DNA of 64,000 bases from a virus, in the IMG/VR virus record IMGVR_UViG_3300008954_000048, positions 1 to 64,000 of that record. One strand, given 5' to 3'. The translations under genes and the position numbers were made by a program. The stretch's first letter is position 1. Each line of letters opens with the position of its first letter. Below are positions 23,229 to 30,836 of this stretch, piece by piece. Under the pieces are notes generated by a model, which did not search any database, had not been told where the DNA came from, and worked only from the letters and a program-made list of their open reading frames with translations.

Positions 23229-23507
23229 TTATTCAGCCTGATCTGATGCGATTCCGAGAATCGCATACCCGCAGATATCATTCCATGGGCTCTCACCAAA
23301 AGCATCTTTCCTTGTTGCTAGTCTAAATAATTTGTCTAAGACACGAGTAATTGCCAACATGTCCCTGTATTGGTGGGGCTCCACACCATTTGGGTATAGT
23401 ACCTGCAGAATCTCTTCAGCACGTCCAAAGCTGTCACCATAAGCTTCATTTTTTTCTTTCACTAAGGCACCCACCAACCGGCCGATTTCTTCAAAGTCTC
23501 TTTTCAT
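23229..23507 (-). CDS. MazG-like all-alpha NTP pyrophosphatase-type protein
   Basis: Contains LVKEKNEAYGDSFGRAEEIL, then YRDMLAITRVLDKLFRLATR and FGESPWNDICGYAIL. This arrangement (KNxAYG, ExxD-type helices, DAFGESPW) is common in phage proteins related to MazG/dUTPase-like NTP pyrophosphohydrolases. It may trim the nucleotide pool. AAAGGAG precedes the ATG. Confidence 0.55.
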   Translation of the reverse strand: MKRDFEEIGRLVGALVKEKNEAYGDSFGRAEEILQVLYPNGVEPHQYRDMLAITRVLDKLFRLATRKDAFGESPWNDICGYAILGIASDQAE

Positions 23508-23516
23508 GATGCTCCT

Positions 23517-23789
23517 TTAATAATATGGATTTTGTCCCAGGGCATGATCTGTTGCATCAACTACTTCAGAGATACCTGGAAATTCTTCTTGTATTGCATG
23601 GGTTATCATCAACTTCAGCGTTACTGTTGCGCTAGCACAACCCTGGCAGCCACCACCCATCATGATACCAAGTACCCCTGTACTTTCATCGTAGTCTTGT
23701 ATTTGAGCATATCCCCCATGCATCTCAAGGCCAGGATTTATCATTTCATCAATAAATTTTTCAATTTGATCTTTATTCGGTCTTTCCAC
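23517..23789 (-). CDS. nfu-like: NifU/NfuA-type Fe-S scaffold domain protein
   Basis: PGLEMHGGYAQI then GIMMGGGCQGCASATVTLKL: the CxxC Fe-S motif in the NifU C-terminal context, followed by the typical helix and EVVDATDH strand. I chose GTG at 23789, with AAGG upstream, because the domain starts there and an ATG at 23852 would overlap the IscA-like gene by 80 bases. NfuA-type proteins carry a 4Fe-4S cluster to client enzymes. Confidence 0.8.
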   Translation of the reverse strand: MERPNKDQIEKFIDEMINPGLEMHGGYAQIQDYDESTGVLGIMMGGGCQGCASATVTLKLMITHAIQEEFPGISEVVDATDHALGQNPYY

Positions 23790-24144
23790 TTTGTTGTACC
23801 TTTCCCATATCAAATGCAACTGACTCGCCACATCCACAAGATTTTGATGCATAGGGAGTTTTGAATGTAAACCCGGAAGACATCAACGATTCTTCATAAT
23901 CAATCTCTGTACCGGTAAGAAAAATTATTGATTTCTTACCACAATAAATCTTTAAGCCATCGTGCTCAGAGACAACATACATCGACTCATTTTTCGGGGG
24001 TTCAATAAAATCAAATTCATACATAAATCCAGAACATCCCCCGCCCCGCAGGCCGACGCATAATACCCAATCCTCCGGCTTCTGCAACTTCGTTCTCATC
24101 TCTTTAGCTTTTGCAAGAGCCTTATCTGTTATTTTTAACCCCAT
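23773..24144 (-). CDS. iscA-like: A-type Fe-S carrier protein (IscA/ErpA/HesB family)
   Basis: Starts GLKITDKALAKAKEMRTKL and has the three cluster cysteines in family context: GLRGGGCSGFMYEF and KSCGCGESVAFD. It delivers Fe-S clusters to apo-proteins. The NifU-like gene follows and peptide deformylase precedes, all overlapping, forming one translation unit. The two together suggest that the phage matures an Fe-S enzyme during infection. Confidence 0.88.
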   Translation of the reverse strand: MGLKITDKALAKAKEMRTKLQKPEDWVLCVGLRGGGCSGFMYEFDFIEPPKNESMYVVSEHDGLKIYCGKKSIIFLTGTEIDYEESLMSSGFTFKTPYASKSCGCGESVAFDMGKVQQSGKTE

Positions 24145-24827
24145 TACTTTTTCTTCCTCTTTTTGCCATGCGTCTTTTTTACCTTAACTCGTTTCTTCTT
24201 CTTCTTGCCCGGGCCGTGTGACTGTTGCCTCGGATCATCTGGGTTAATCCCTCTTAGTTCAAGGCGTTCTCGACGTTGTAACTCAGCCGTAAGCTTAGCC
24301 TTACGCTTTCTTAGTTTAAGTATTTTCTTCTGGATTCTTTGGCGTTCCCAATGTGAAGTCCTGTTAAGATAAAGTAGTCCAGCTAGGTGATCTGTTTCAT
24401 GTTGTATTACACCACCGAGGGGCCATGGTGCGTCGAATGATTTAGACTCCCCTTCAATATTTTGATATGTTACGTGCACACCGTCTTTTCTTTTCACATG
24501 TGCATTATAGCCAGGTACTGAAAGACATGCTTCTTGCCATCTAATCTCATTGCCAGAAAGTTTCAAGGCAGGATTTATTAGAACTAGCAAATCCTCATTT
24601 CCTGAAAATGGATCTGGATTATCGATCTCTATTCTGCCACAGTCAATTACTAGCACCTGTTGATGCCTGTTGATCTGTGGGGCTGATAGGCCGATGCCAA
24701 AATTAACATTCATAGTGTCAATTAAGTCTTGTACCAATGATCTTAAATCATCATCAAAATCGATAACTGGGACTGATTTTTTATTTAGCCCTGAGCTGGG
24801 CCATGTCAATATCGTACGATTAGCCAT
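24144..24827 (-). CDS. def: peptide deformylase
   Basis: Motif 1 GIGLSAPQI, motif 2 EACLSVPG (usually EGCLS; Cys ligand kept) and motif 3 QHETDHLAGLL (both His and Glu kept) are in order. It removes formyl from the initiator methionine. Unlike most phage versions it has a long C-terminal tail, helical (WERQRIQKKILKLRKRKAKL) then poly-Lys (GKKKKKRVKVKKTHGKKRKK), probably for ribosome or RNA binding. The ATG sits about where transcription from the upstream -10 box would begin. Confidence 0.92.
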   Translation of the reverse strand: MANRTILTWPSSGLNKKSVPVIDFDDDLRSLVQDLIDTMNVNFGIGLSAPQINRHQQVLVIDCGRIEIDNPDPFSGNEDLLVLINPALKLSGNEIRWQEACLSVPGYNAHVKRKDGVHVTYQNIEGESKSFDAPWPLGGVIQHETDHLAGLLYLNRTSHWERQRIQKKILKLRKRKAKLTAELQRRERLELRGINPDDPRQQSHGPGKKKKKRVKVKKTHGKKRKKK

Positions 24828-24833
24828 GGTACA

Positions 24834-24862
24834 ATTATAACGGGTTACTGTATTGAGTACAA
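24834..24862 (-). promoter_or_regulatory. sigma70-like promoter of deformylase gene
   Basis: Minus-strand TTGTAC, 17 bases, TATAAT. The -10 is only seven bases before the ATG at 24827, so the mRNA would be leaderless or nearly so. The -35 differs from the CGTG(T/C)AAA class but shares its TGTA core. Confidence 0.6.
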
Positions 24863-24866
24863 GAGG

Positions 24867-25031
24867 CTACTCTGGATCGGGTGCAAAATAATGGCCGATT
24901 GTGCATGCAATTCCTGATAATACGTTTAGCAAGCAAAGATCCCAAAGCTCCATTGATGCACTGCCAATGGCCAGGCATACATTCATTAAAACAAAGATTA
25001 GCCACACCCATTTTGGAATTGGTAGCCACAT
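24867..25031 (-). CDS. small two-helix membrane protein, 54 aa
   Basis: MWLPIPKWVWLIFVLMNVCL starts a first hydrophobic helix; the second is ELWDLCLLNVLSGIACTIGH, with a short PDPE end. ATG at 25031 lies a few bases after the stop of the upstream gene. Function unknown. Confidence 0.6.
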   Translation of the reverse strand: MWLPIPKWVWLIFVLMNVCLAIGSASMELWDLCLLNVLSGIACTIGHYFAPDPE

Positions 25032-25038
25032 CTTCGGT

Positions 25039-25281
25039 TTATTCAATGGGTTTCTCCACAAAGTTATGATCCCAGACAAGCAGCACCTGACCATCTACCA
25101 GGGCATGCCAACATTGTCTTCCTTGACGATCTAAAAGAACAGCATTCGTCTCTTCAAGAAGACTAACGGCTGGGCGGCCTATGGCCGGTTTTCCAATACC
25201 TGGGACAATAAAATATTGTCCGGAACGTAATTTTACTAACTGCCCTTGTTCTGATGCTTTATTTATGTTTATTTCATTCAT
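25039..25281 (-). CDS. small GQLV-type protein, 80 aa
   Basis: The ATG at 25281 has AGGAATAATA upstream. The sequence ASEQGQLVKLRSGQYFIVPG and then SLLEETNAVLLDRQGRQCW is strand-rich, like the GDLV family. Unknown function. Confidence 0.55.
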   Translation of the reverse strand: MNEININKASEQGQLVKLRSGQYFIVPGIGKPAIGRPAVSLLEETNAVLLDRQGRQCWHALVDGQVLLVWDHNFVEKPIE

Positions 25282-25294
25282 TATTATTCCTGAA

Positions 25295-25879
25295 TTATGC
25301 CTGGCTTTCTGGGTGCCCTGCCTTGACCAGTGACCCAACTATCTGAGCCTTGGTACTCTTACTGCTCAGCCCCTCTATATTTACACTTTGTGCAAGTTCA
25401 AGGAGCTGACTCTTTTTCATCATAAAGTTCCATATAATTTTCTTGGACTTTTCAGGCTCTTTAACAATTGGAGTAGGTGCAGGCTCAAGAGTACTTTTAG
25501 CCTCTTTGGCCTCAGGTTTTGATGCCACTTCAGCTATAAATGGTTTTATCATTGGTGCCGGACTTTTTTTAGGTTCCGGCTTTTTTCTAACTGGCGGCAC
25601 TTTTACCGGCTGCTTTGGTGTGGGCTTTGGCTCTGGCTTACGCTTCGGCACCTGCCGTGGTTTCGGTTTTGGCTTAGGCGGTATACTTTTTGATTTGGGT
25701 GGCGCAGGATTATTAGCTGCAGCCAAAAGATCTTTTACTGCATCATGCTTAGGCGGCGATATTGATCGTTTCTTACATTCTGCCTCTAGATCGGCATATG
25801 TCTGAATCTTCTTGCCCCTCAGCCATGCAACAATATTTAGCCCTCTTCTCTTAGTATAGTGCTCCCAACTTATTGGCAT
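25295..25879 (-). CDS. protein with Pro/Lys-rich linker and two HeH/SAP-like ends, 194 aa
   Basis: The N-terminal region (NIVAWLRGKKIQTYADLEAE) and the C-terminal region (MKKSQLLELAQSVNIEGLSS, then KSTKAQIVGSLVKAG) both look like HeH/SAP-type helix-extended-helix DNA-binding units. Between them is a roughly 100-residue linker of PKP/KPEPK repeats, rigid and basic as in TonB. This could bridge two DNA or protein sites. AAAAGGAG precedes the ATG and a GATATTTA element overlaps the upstream gene's stop. Confidence 0.6.
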   Translation of the reverse strand: MPISWEHYTKRRGLNIVAWLRGKKIQTYADLEAECKKRSISPPKHDAVKDLLAAANNPAPPKSKSIPPKPKPKPRQVPKRKPEPKPTPKQPVKVPPVRKKPEPKKSPAPMIKPFIAEVASKPEAKEAKSTLEPAPTPIVKEPEKSKKIIWNFMMKKSQLLELAQSVNIEGLSSKSTKAQIVGSLVKAGHPESQA

Positions 25880-25894
25880 CTTTACTCCTTTTGA

Positions 25895-26200
25895 CTAAAT
25901 ATCAATCTTACTGTCGTCATCGTAAACCTCACCAATCAATTCAATCATACCCGATTGAAATCTAGGATCGCGTGCTGCTTTTTCAACATGTGACGGATCA
26001 TCAGCCAGATCATATAGTTCACAAAGAGGGGTTGCTAGCTTTTTCATAGCCCGCAGGAAAATATTCCTTGCAGTAGCATGATTCATCTGATGGCCATCTT
26101 CGGTCATCTTCTGGGCAATGGTCCTATAGTCCATTCCTCCATCCGTACCTGTAACAGTTGCATATCCCTGCTTACTTTTGAATCCCTTTGGCATACTCAT
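25895..26200 (-). CDS. small HTH protein next to sigma factor, 101 aa
   Basis: ATG at 26200 has GGAGG upstream and lies one base after the sigma-factor stop. The core MDYRTIAQKMTEDGHQMNHA, then TARNIFLRAMKKLA, resembles the helix-turn-helix and 'rxIxxxAlxKL' end of sigma region 4.2. The neighbouring sigma factor lacks a normal first HTH helix, so this protein may supply -35 recognition (inference). The C-terminal part is acidic. Confidence 0.65.
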   Translation of the reverse strand: MSMPKGFKSKQGYATVTGTDGGMDYRTIAQKMTEDGHQMNHATARNIFLRAMKKLATPLCELYDLADDPSHVEKAARDPRFQSGMIELIGEVYDDDSKIDI

Positions 26201-26201
26201 A

Positions 26202-27008
26202 CTAAACCTCCACTTTGGCATTGATAAGACTATCAACCGCACGTTTCTTAATTGAACTTAGTTCCCGGTTGGTTACAGGAAAACTACTATGATCTGTAGG
26301 GTCCTCAGTTATTCCAAACCGAAGGCGCAAGATCTTTTCTTCCCTATCAGAAAGAGAATGAAGGGCTTGGCGTACAACCTCTGTAATCTTTTCTTGATCT
26401 AACTTTTCGCCTGGATGCTTTGCGTCAGTATCAGGAATAACGTCAGCTAACTTCCTGCCAGTTGACGGACCAGAGCTTCCACCGTAACTAATTGAACTAT
26501 CTAGCGAGATTGGTGTTCCCGCAGCATCAATAATGGCACGCATCGATTCTAAGGATACACCAAGAAGCTCAGCTAACTCCGCTTGTGAAGGAGGAGCTCC
26601 GAACTCCTCTTCAAACTCAGCTGCAAACTTCTTCATTTTCCATAGCATACCTTTTGCATGGGATGGTAGCCTGATTGAGTTTGAGTTGGATGCAATATGA
26701 CGCATCACCGCTTGCTTAATCCACCAACAACCATATGTAGAGAACTTAAAGCCCCTACGCCAGTCGAACCGATCAACGGCTTTCATCAAACCAATATTGG
26801 CTTCCTGGATCAAATCCTCAAGTGGACAGCCTCTATTTTGATATTTCTTTGCGATGCTAATTGCTAGCCGAATATTGGCTGCAATCATATGGTCTCGGGC
26901 TTGCTTATCACCCTTTTCAATTCGTTTCGAAAGAGAAACCTCTTCCTCACGTGTTAGCAATTTTGTTTTACCAACGTCCTTAAAGAACGTCGAGAGTGTA
27001 TCACTCAT
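26202..27008 (-). CDS. sigma70-family factor (group 2/3-like)
   Basis: Region 1.2 (LLTREEEVSLSKRIEKGD), region 2 (AANIRLAISIAKKYQNRG, LEDLIQEANIGLMKAVDRFD, FKFSTYGCWWIKQAV) and region 3 (PPSQAELAELLGVSLESM) are clear. Region 4 begins normally (LHSLSDREEKILRLRFGI) but then DPTDHSSF replaces the TLEEIG helix before VTNRELSSIKKRAVDSL. It is thus a bacterial-type sigma with an altered region 4.2. It likely directs host polymerase to a phage promoter class. AGAGGAG precedes the ATG. Confidence 0.88.
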   Translation of the reverse strand: MSDTLSTFFKDVGKTKLLTREEEVSLSKRIEKGDKQARDHMIAANIRLAISIAKKYQNRGCPLEDLIQEANIGLMKAVDRFDWRRGFKFSTYGCWWIKQAVMRHIASNSNSIRLPSHAKGMLWKMKKFAAEFEEEFGAPPSQAELAELLGVSLESMRAIIDAAGTPISLDSSISYGGSSGPSTGRKLADVIPDTDAKHPGEKLDQEKITEVVRQALHSLSDREEKILRLRFGITEDPTDHSSFPVTNRELSSIKKRAVDSLINAKVEV

Positions 27009-27045
27009 ATTAACTCCTCTTAGTTATTTAACTTTCAAATTCCAA

Positions 27046-27357
27046 TTAGCGAGTCATTCGTTCTCTGTACCGAGAACTCATTGGCCGGCCTGGACGGTCT
27101 GCGGTTTTCATGCCGCTTTCCATATTCTTTTTTTTTAGCCTTTGTGCTTCAAGCTTTTTCTGTACATTTCTCCTTGTTACTCTGTGATCGATCTCCCTTC
27201 GAAGATAACAATATTCAACTTCCTGCGTTCGGGTATCTTGGCCCTTACGTCTCTGTGCTTCAATTTTACCCTTAATATTTCTTTCAAGAGCGTAAAGCTT
27301 CTCATCGGTCATTTCCATTAATTGCTTCGTATCGAAAAATGCGGCGTCAGTACTCAT
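27046..27357 (-). CDS. basic coiled-coil protein, 103 aa
   Basis: Helical and basic: LMEMTDEKLYALERNIKGKI, RTQEVEYCYLRREIDHRV, then KKLEAQRLKKK. TGGAGG precedes the ATG. It lies directly upstream of the sigma gene. No named domain. The 149 bases before the next upstream gene carry a TTATACTTATATTATAG AT-rich stretch but no promoter of the recognised class. Confidence 0.6.
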   Translation of the reverse strand: MSTDAAFFDTKQLMEMTDEKLYALERNIKGKIEAQRRKGQDTRTQEVEYCYLRREIDHRVTRRNVQKKLEAQRLKKKNMESGMKTADRPGRPMSSRYRERMTR

Positions 27358-27506
27358 GTTCTTTCCTCCAGCTATGAGATATTGAGTTTCTTTATATGCC
27401 TATTGCTTAAATTACCGATCTACTACTATAATATAAGTATAATCACCCCCTCCTGAATGTATAAGGGACATTTCTGTCATTATGCTGAATTTTGAAGAGG
27501 CCATTA

Positions 27507-27956
27507 TTATCCCTCTACTGCGTATCGTAATTGCTCAAGCGCATCAGGATCGCCCATTCGATGATTTGCACCACACCTAATAACCTCAATCCCTGGGCTG
27601 CTCATTAACTCCTCAGAGTCTTCAATGTGGACAATATCATCTGTCGGACAATGTAAGATCGTGGTACCTGGTGGAACATTTGGAGGTACGTCAAAATGCC
27701 TCCATGCGGGTGCAATCAATACTAACTTAGCACCCTGTAAATCTAAAGACATCGCAACAGCGCCGCCACGAGAAGACCCCACAACAACGTCAGGCCTTTC
27801 GGCGTCAATCTCTTGTTGTGCTATCTCTACAGATTCCCCAAAGTTTCCTTTAGGTAATCCAGGATCAATAACATCATAACCCAGGCTGCGGAGATGCCTG
27901 GGTTTTATCCCACCTGGCATAGACTCAAGGCCATGTAAAAAAAGTACTTTCGACAT
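27507..27956 (-). CDS. alpha/beta hydrolase fold protein
   Basis: Begins VLFLHGLESMPGG, has the nucleophile elbow VVGSSRGGAVAMSL (Ser), an Asp in HCPTDDIVH and His in CGANHRMGD: a full catalytic triad. The small size (149) resembles YqiA-like or dienelactone-hydrolase-like esterases. Substrate unknown. AGGTAAG precedes the ATG. Confidence 0.8.
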   Translation of the reverse strand: MSKVLFLHGLESMPGGIKPRHLRSLGYDVIDPGLPKGNFGESVEIAQQEIDAERPDVVVGSSRGGAVAMSLDLQGAKLVLIAPAWRHFDVPPNVPPGTTILHCPTDDIVHIEDSEELMSSPGIEVIRCGANHRMGDPDALEQLRYAVEG

Positions 27957-27969
27957 AAGTGTCTTACCT

Positions 27970-28179
27970 CTACGCTTCTAACGTTTCGCCAGTAGTTATA
28001 TCAATAATAATAGGTCCACGGGGAATGGATTGTTCTGGCACATAATCTGTTTGGTGGCCATCGGTCGGGTAAGGTATAGGAATATATAGACGAGGGCGAT
28101 TATTGTCCTCTTGCTGCTCACGGCGGGCTTCTTCGATACGCCGAAGTTCCTCTATGATATATGGGGGCAGATGTGTCAT
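27970..28179 (-). CDS. hypothetical protein, 69 aa, Pro/Tyr-rich
   Basis: A helical N-terminus (PPYIIEELRRIEEARREQQE) is followed by a Pro/Tyr-rich part (PRLYIPIPYPTDG) and IIIDITTGETLEA. AAGGAG precedes the ATG and a class promoter lies upstream. Unknown function. Confidence 0.6.
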   Translation of the reverse strand: MTHLPPYIIEELRRIEEARREQQEDNNRPRLYIPIPYPTDGHQTDYVPEQSIPRGPIIIDITTGETLEA

Positions 28180-28209
28180 CGTTATACTCCTTATTGTCCT
28201 TACATATAA

Positions 28210-28242
28210 ATAATACCATACATGGGAAACTTTTGCACGAAA
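28210..28242 (-). promoter_or_regulatory. promoter, CGTGCAAA-N16-TATTAT class
   Basis: Minus-strand TTTTCGTGCAAA, 16 bases, TATTAT (one mismatch in the -10), upstream of the gene at 28179. Confidence 0.7.
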
Positions 28243-28249
28243 AGCACTA

Positions 28250-28696
28250 TTATTTAATAAATTCTTTTAGGTTCGAAAATAACTCATCATGCGATTCTGG
28301 GAAATCACCGTAGCGAGCCTGATACTCTTCACGATGAAGTTCGGCAGCAGTTCCATACCCCTTTGATTTTAAGAGGTTGTACCCTACCCAGTCTGCTTCT
28401 CTTTCGATCTTTTCATCCCTATGGCTTGTTTGATCGATCTTTGAATGTCCAGCTCGATAATGCCCTAGCTCATGAGCCTGAATTACCAGTAAATGATCTT
28501 CTGAAAACCACGGCTCATCTACTTCGGCTCCATCAATAACCATAAGATCTAGATCATGCATCAAAAATGCAATACCGGCTCTATCAAAGTGAGGTACCAG
28601 CTGGCTGTATTTATTTGAGCCAGGATAGATTATCACCACATTAAGGGTTGGATCCAGGGGGCTTGAAAATACTAATTCACTCTTATTTTTGCTCAT
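28250..28696 (-). CDS. HExxH zinc metallopeptidase-like protein
   Basis: VIQAHELGHYRAGHS contains HELGH, with a later third ligand candidate in EREADWVGYNLL, the arrangement of gluzincin-type peptidases of the ImmA/IrrE or M48-like kind. ATG at 28696 follows the upstream gene. It could cleave a host regulator; the target is unknown. Confidence 0.7.
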   Translation of the reverse strand: MSKNKSELVFSSPLDPTLNVVIIYPGSNKYSQLVPHFDRAGIAFLMHDLDLMVIDGAEVDEPWFSEDHLLVIQAHELGHYRAGHSKIDQTSHRDEKIEREADWVGYNLLKSKGYGTAAELHREEYQARYGDFPESHDELFSNLKEFIK

Positions 28697-28922
28697 TACT
28701 CTTTTTCCTATTTTCAGGTAAGCGCTTATCACAAAACTCTGCGAGTGACCTAAGATCTGTTCCGCAGGGTGGATGAACACCAGGAATTATTGCATGTAAT
28801 AGTTGGCACATACTGGCACATAGCAGTTTAATGCTCACTGTTACGGCACAATAAAAGTGTTGCCAGTATGTTTCCCCTACGGAACGCGGGTGCTTGAAAA
28901 ACATATGATCTAAAAACTTCAT
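28683..28922 (-). CDS. DUF6356-family protein, 79 aa
   Basis: FFKHPRSVGETYWQHFYCAV, then ASMCQLLHAIIPGVHPPCG, matches the pattern of DUF6356 (HPxSVGETYxEH... HAxxP) found in phages and bacteria. It has one or two amphipathic/hydrophobic helices. Function unknown. GTGGGGGC precedes the ATG. Confidence 0.65.
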   Translation of the reverse strand: MKFLDHMFFKHPRSVGETYWQHFYCAVTVSIKLLCASMCQLLHAIIPGVHPPCGTDLRSLAEFCDKRLPENRKKSNEQK

Positions 28923-28956
28923 TTATGCCCCCACATTGCCATATGGCAACTAGCTG

Positions 28957-30603
28957 CTATGACATTATCAATGTATTATCAGGACCTGGGTCTTCTTCCC
29001 CAACATCCTCAATCATGGCGCAGCCTACGGATAATAAATTACACGCTGCTGACGATGCATGTTCCAATGAAGACCTAACAACCTTGAGTGGATCAATAAT
29101 ACCAGCCTCCAGCATATCAACATACTCACCGGTAGAGGCATCATATCCCTTATTATGATCTTTTGAGCGGGCCACCTTTTCTAAAACAACCTCAGGTGCA
29201 CCGCCAGAATTCCGAACAATCTGCATCAGTGGAGCGCTGCATGCCTTACGTACAACATCGATTCCTACCTGAACCCCCACGCCGTATTCTTTCTTGTTCA
29301 TCTTAAGGCTCTCTAGATGACGCGCTGCCCTAACCAATGCAACACCCCCACCGAACAATAAACCTTCTTCTACAGCTGCCTGTGTAGCATGTAAGGCATC
29401 GTCGACCCGGTCTTTACGTTCCAGTAATTCAACCTCAGTTGCACCACCAACCCTAAGTATCGCAACTCCACCAGCTAACCTTGCTAGACGCCTAGTAATT
29501 GCAGCTTGATCTGGTACTGACAATGTCGGGTCCCTTAATACTTTCCTTAATTCATCGGCACGGTGGTCAATTTTCTCTGCATCTCCAGCACAATCGATGA
29601 ATGTAGTATAGCCCTTTCCAACAATAACTTTACGACATGTACCTAATTGCGTAAGGTCAATATCCTTAATATCATCCTCAGAAGCCATGCTCAATACTTC
29701 ACACCCTAAAATTATGCCTAAATCTCCTAAGGCACCAACCCTCGACTCACCAAACTCTGGGGCCCGAATGGCACATATGTTTAATGTACCCTTTACACGG
29801 TTAAGCACCATCCCATGAAGAGCCTCGCCATCCACATCATCTGCAACTATTAATATCGAGCGTTGTGAGCCATGTATCTTTTCGAGTATTGGTAAAATAT
29901 CATTCAATGATGTAATTTTTCTATTTAGCAAAAGGATATAGGGATTGTCCAATACTGCAGCCATTTTGTCTTGATCTGTAATAAAATACGGAGAAAGATA
30001 ACCTCTATTAATCTCTGTTCCTTCAACTACATCAAGTGTTGTCTTAAACCCCTTTGCTTCCTCAACAGCAATGACACCATCCCTGCCAACTTCTTTCATA
30101 GCCCTACATAAAAGCTCACCAATTGTACGATCACCATTGGCAGAAATTGTACCTACCTGAATTATTTCCTCATCACTGGTTACTGGTACTGCAATCTGTT
30201 TTAAGTACTGTACGACCTCTTCGGTTGCTATGTTTATTCCCCTACAGACCTCCGTTGCAGAATATCCAGCTGCTAACATCATTAACCCATCATTAAAAAT
30301 GGCCTGAGATAGAACTGTCGCTGCGGTTGTACCATCACCCGCTACCTCAGCTGTCCTGCTTGCAGCTTCCTTTACCATCTGTACACCAAGATTCAAAAAC
30401 CTGGCCCGTAGGTTTATAGCCTTAGCTACGGTCACACCGTCTTTTGTCAAGTGTGGCACCTGGCCGGGGCGCTCAATTACAACATTTTGCCCACGTGGGC
30501 CCATAGTAATTTTTACCGCATTAGCTAAGACATCAACACCTTCTAGAAGTTGTTCTCTAGATTTCGAGCCAAAAACTATCTCCTTATAAGAATCAGTAGT
30601 CAT
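28957..30603 (-). CDS. groL: GroEL-type chaperonin
   Basis: 548 residues of a full-length Hsp60. Key parts are visible: ITMGPRGQNVVI, LTKDGVTVAKAI, the ATPase GDGTTAATVLSQ, KEVGRDGVIAVEE, and DDALHATQAAVEEG with the catalytic Asp near residue 397. The Gly-Gly-Met tail of bacterial GroEL is absent; it ends DPGPDNTLIMS. No co-chaperonin gene is in the window. Phage chaperonins fold capsid or other phage proteins. GAGGG precedes the ATG. Confidence 0.95.
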   Translation of the reverse strand: MTTDSYKEIVFGSKSREQLLEGVDVLANAVKITMGPRGQNVVIERPGQVPHLTKDGVTVAKAINLRARFLNLGVQMVKEAASRTAEVAGDGTTAATVLSQAIFNDGLMMLAAGYSATEVCRGINIATEEVVQYLKQIAVPVTSDEEIIQVGTISANGDRTIGELLCRAMKEVGRDGVIAVEEAKGFKTTLDVVEGTEINRGYLSPYFITDQDKMAAVLDNPYILLLNRKITSLNDILPILEKIHGSQRSILIVADDVDGEALHGMVLNRVKGTLNICAIRAPEFGESRVGALGDLGIILGCEVLSMASEDDIKDIDLTQLGTCRKVIVGKGYTTFIDCAGDAEKIDHRADELRKVLRDPTLSVPDQAAITRRLARLAGGVAILRVGGATEVELLERKDRVDDALHATQAAVEEGLLFGGGVALVRAARHLESLKMNKKEYGVGVQVGIDVVRKACSAPLMQIVRNSGGAPEVVLEKVARSKDHNKGYDASTGEYVDMLEAGIIDPLKVVRSSLEHASSAACNLLSVGCAMIEDVGEEDPGPDNTLIMS

Positions 30604-30791
30604 TAATCCCTCAGTAATTTTCGATTTGATTCTAACATAAGAGTATTAGTGTTTAGGATTCTTCTCTCCTTAGTTAACACATTCTCTGCTAAGATTACAT
30701 CACCAACAATTATTGCAACCTCCTGCTCTGTAATCAAACCAGATTGTCTCAATTTTTCCATATCATTATTGGTAACAGGTTTTTCAGACAT
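30603..30791 (-). CDS. small helical protein upstream of groL, 62 aa
   Basis: MEKLRQSGLITEQEVAIIVG, then VILAENVLTKERRILNTNTL: a small helical protein. AGGAGG precedes the ATG and the stop overlaps the groL ATG. The position suggests a partner or regulator of the chaperonin (speculative); it has no GroES signature. Confidence 0.6.
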   Translation of the reverse strand: MSEKPVTNNDMEKLRQSGLITEQEVAIIVGDVILAENVLTKERRILNTNTLMLESNRKLLRD

Positions 30792-30836
30792 ACTATACCT
30801 CCTAAAAGCTTATGCATTACAGCAAATAATACTATA

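Noticed and set aside
25443-25805. 120-residue Gly/Phe-rich plus-strand frame
   Set aside because: Antisense of the Pro/Lys repeat linker in the 194-residue gene.
26230-26330. Frameshift breaking sigma region 4
   Set aside because: No alternative frame restores the missing TLEEIG helix, and the small HTH gene has its own ribosome site and start, so I treat this as real divergence.
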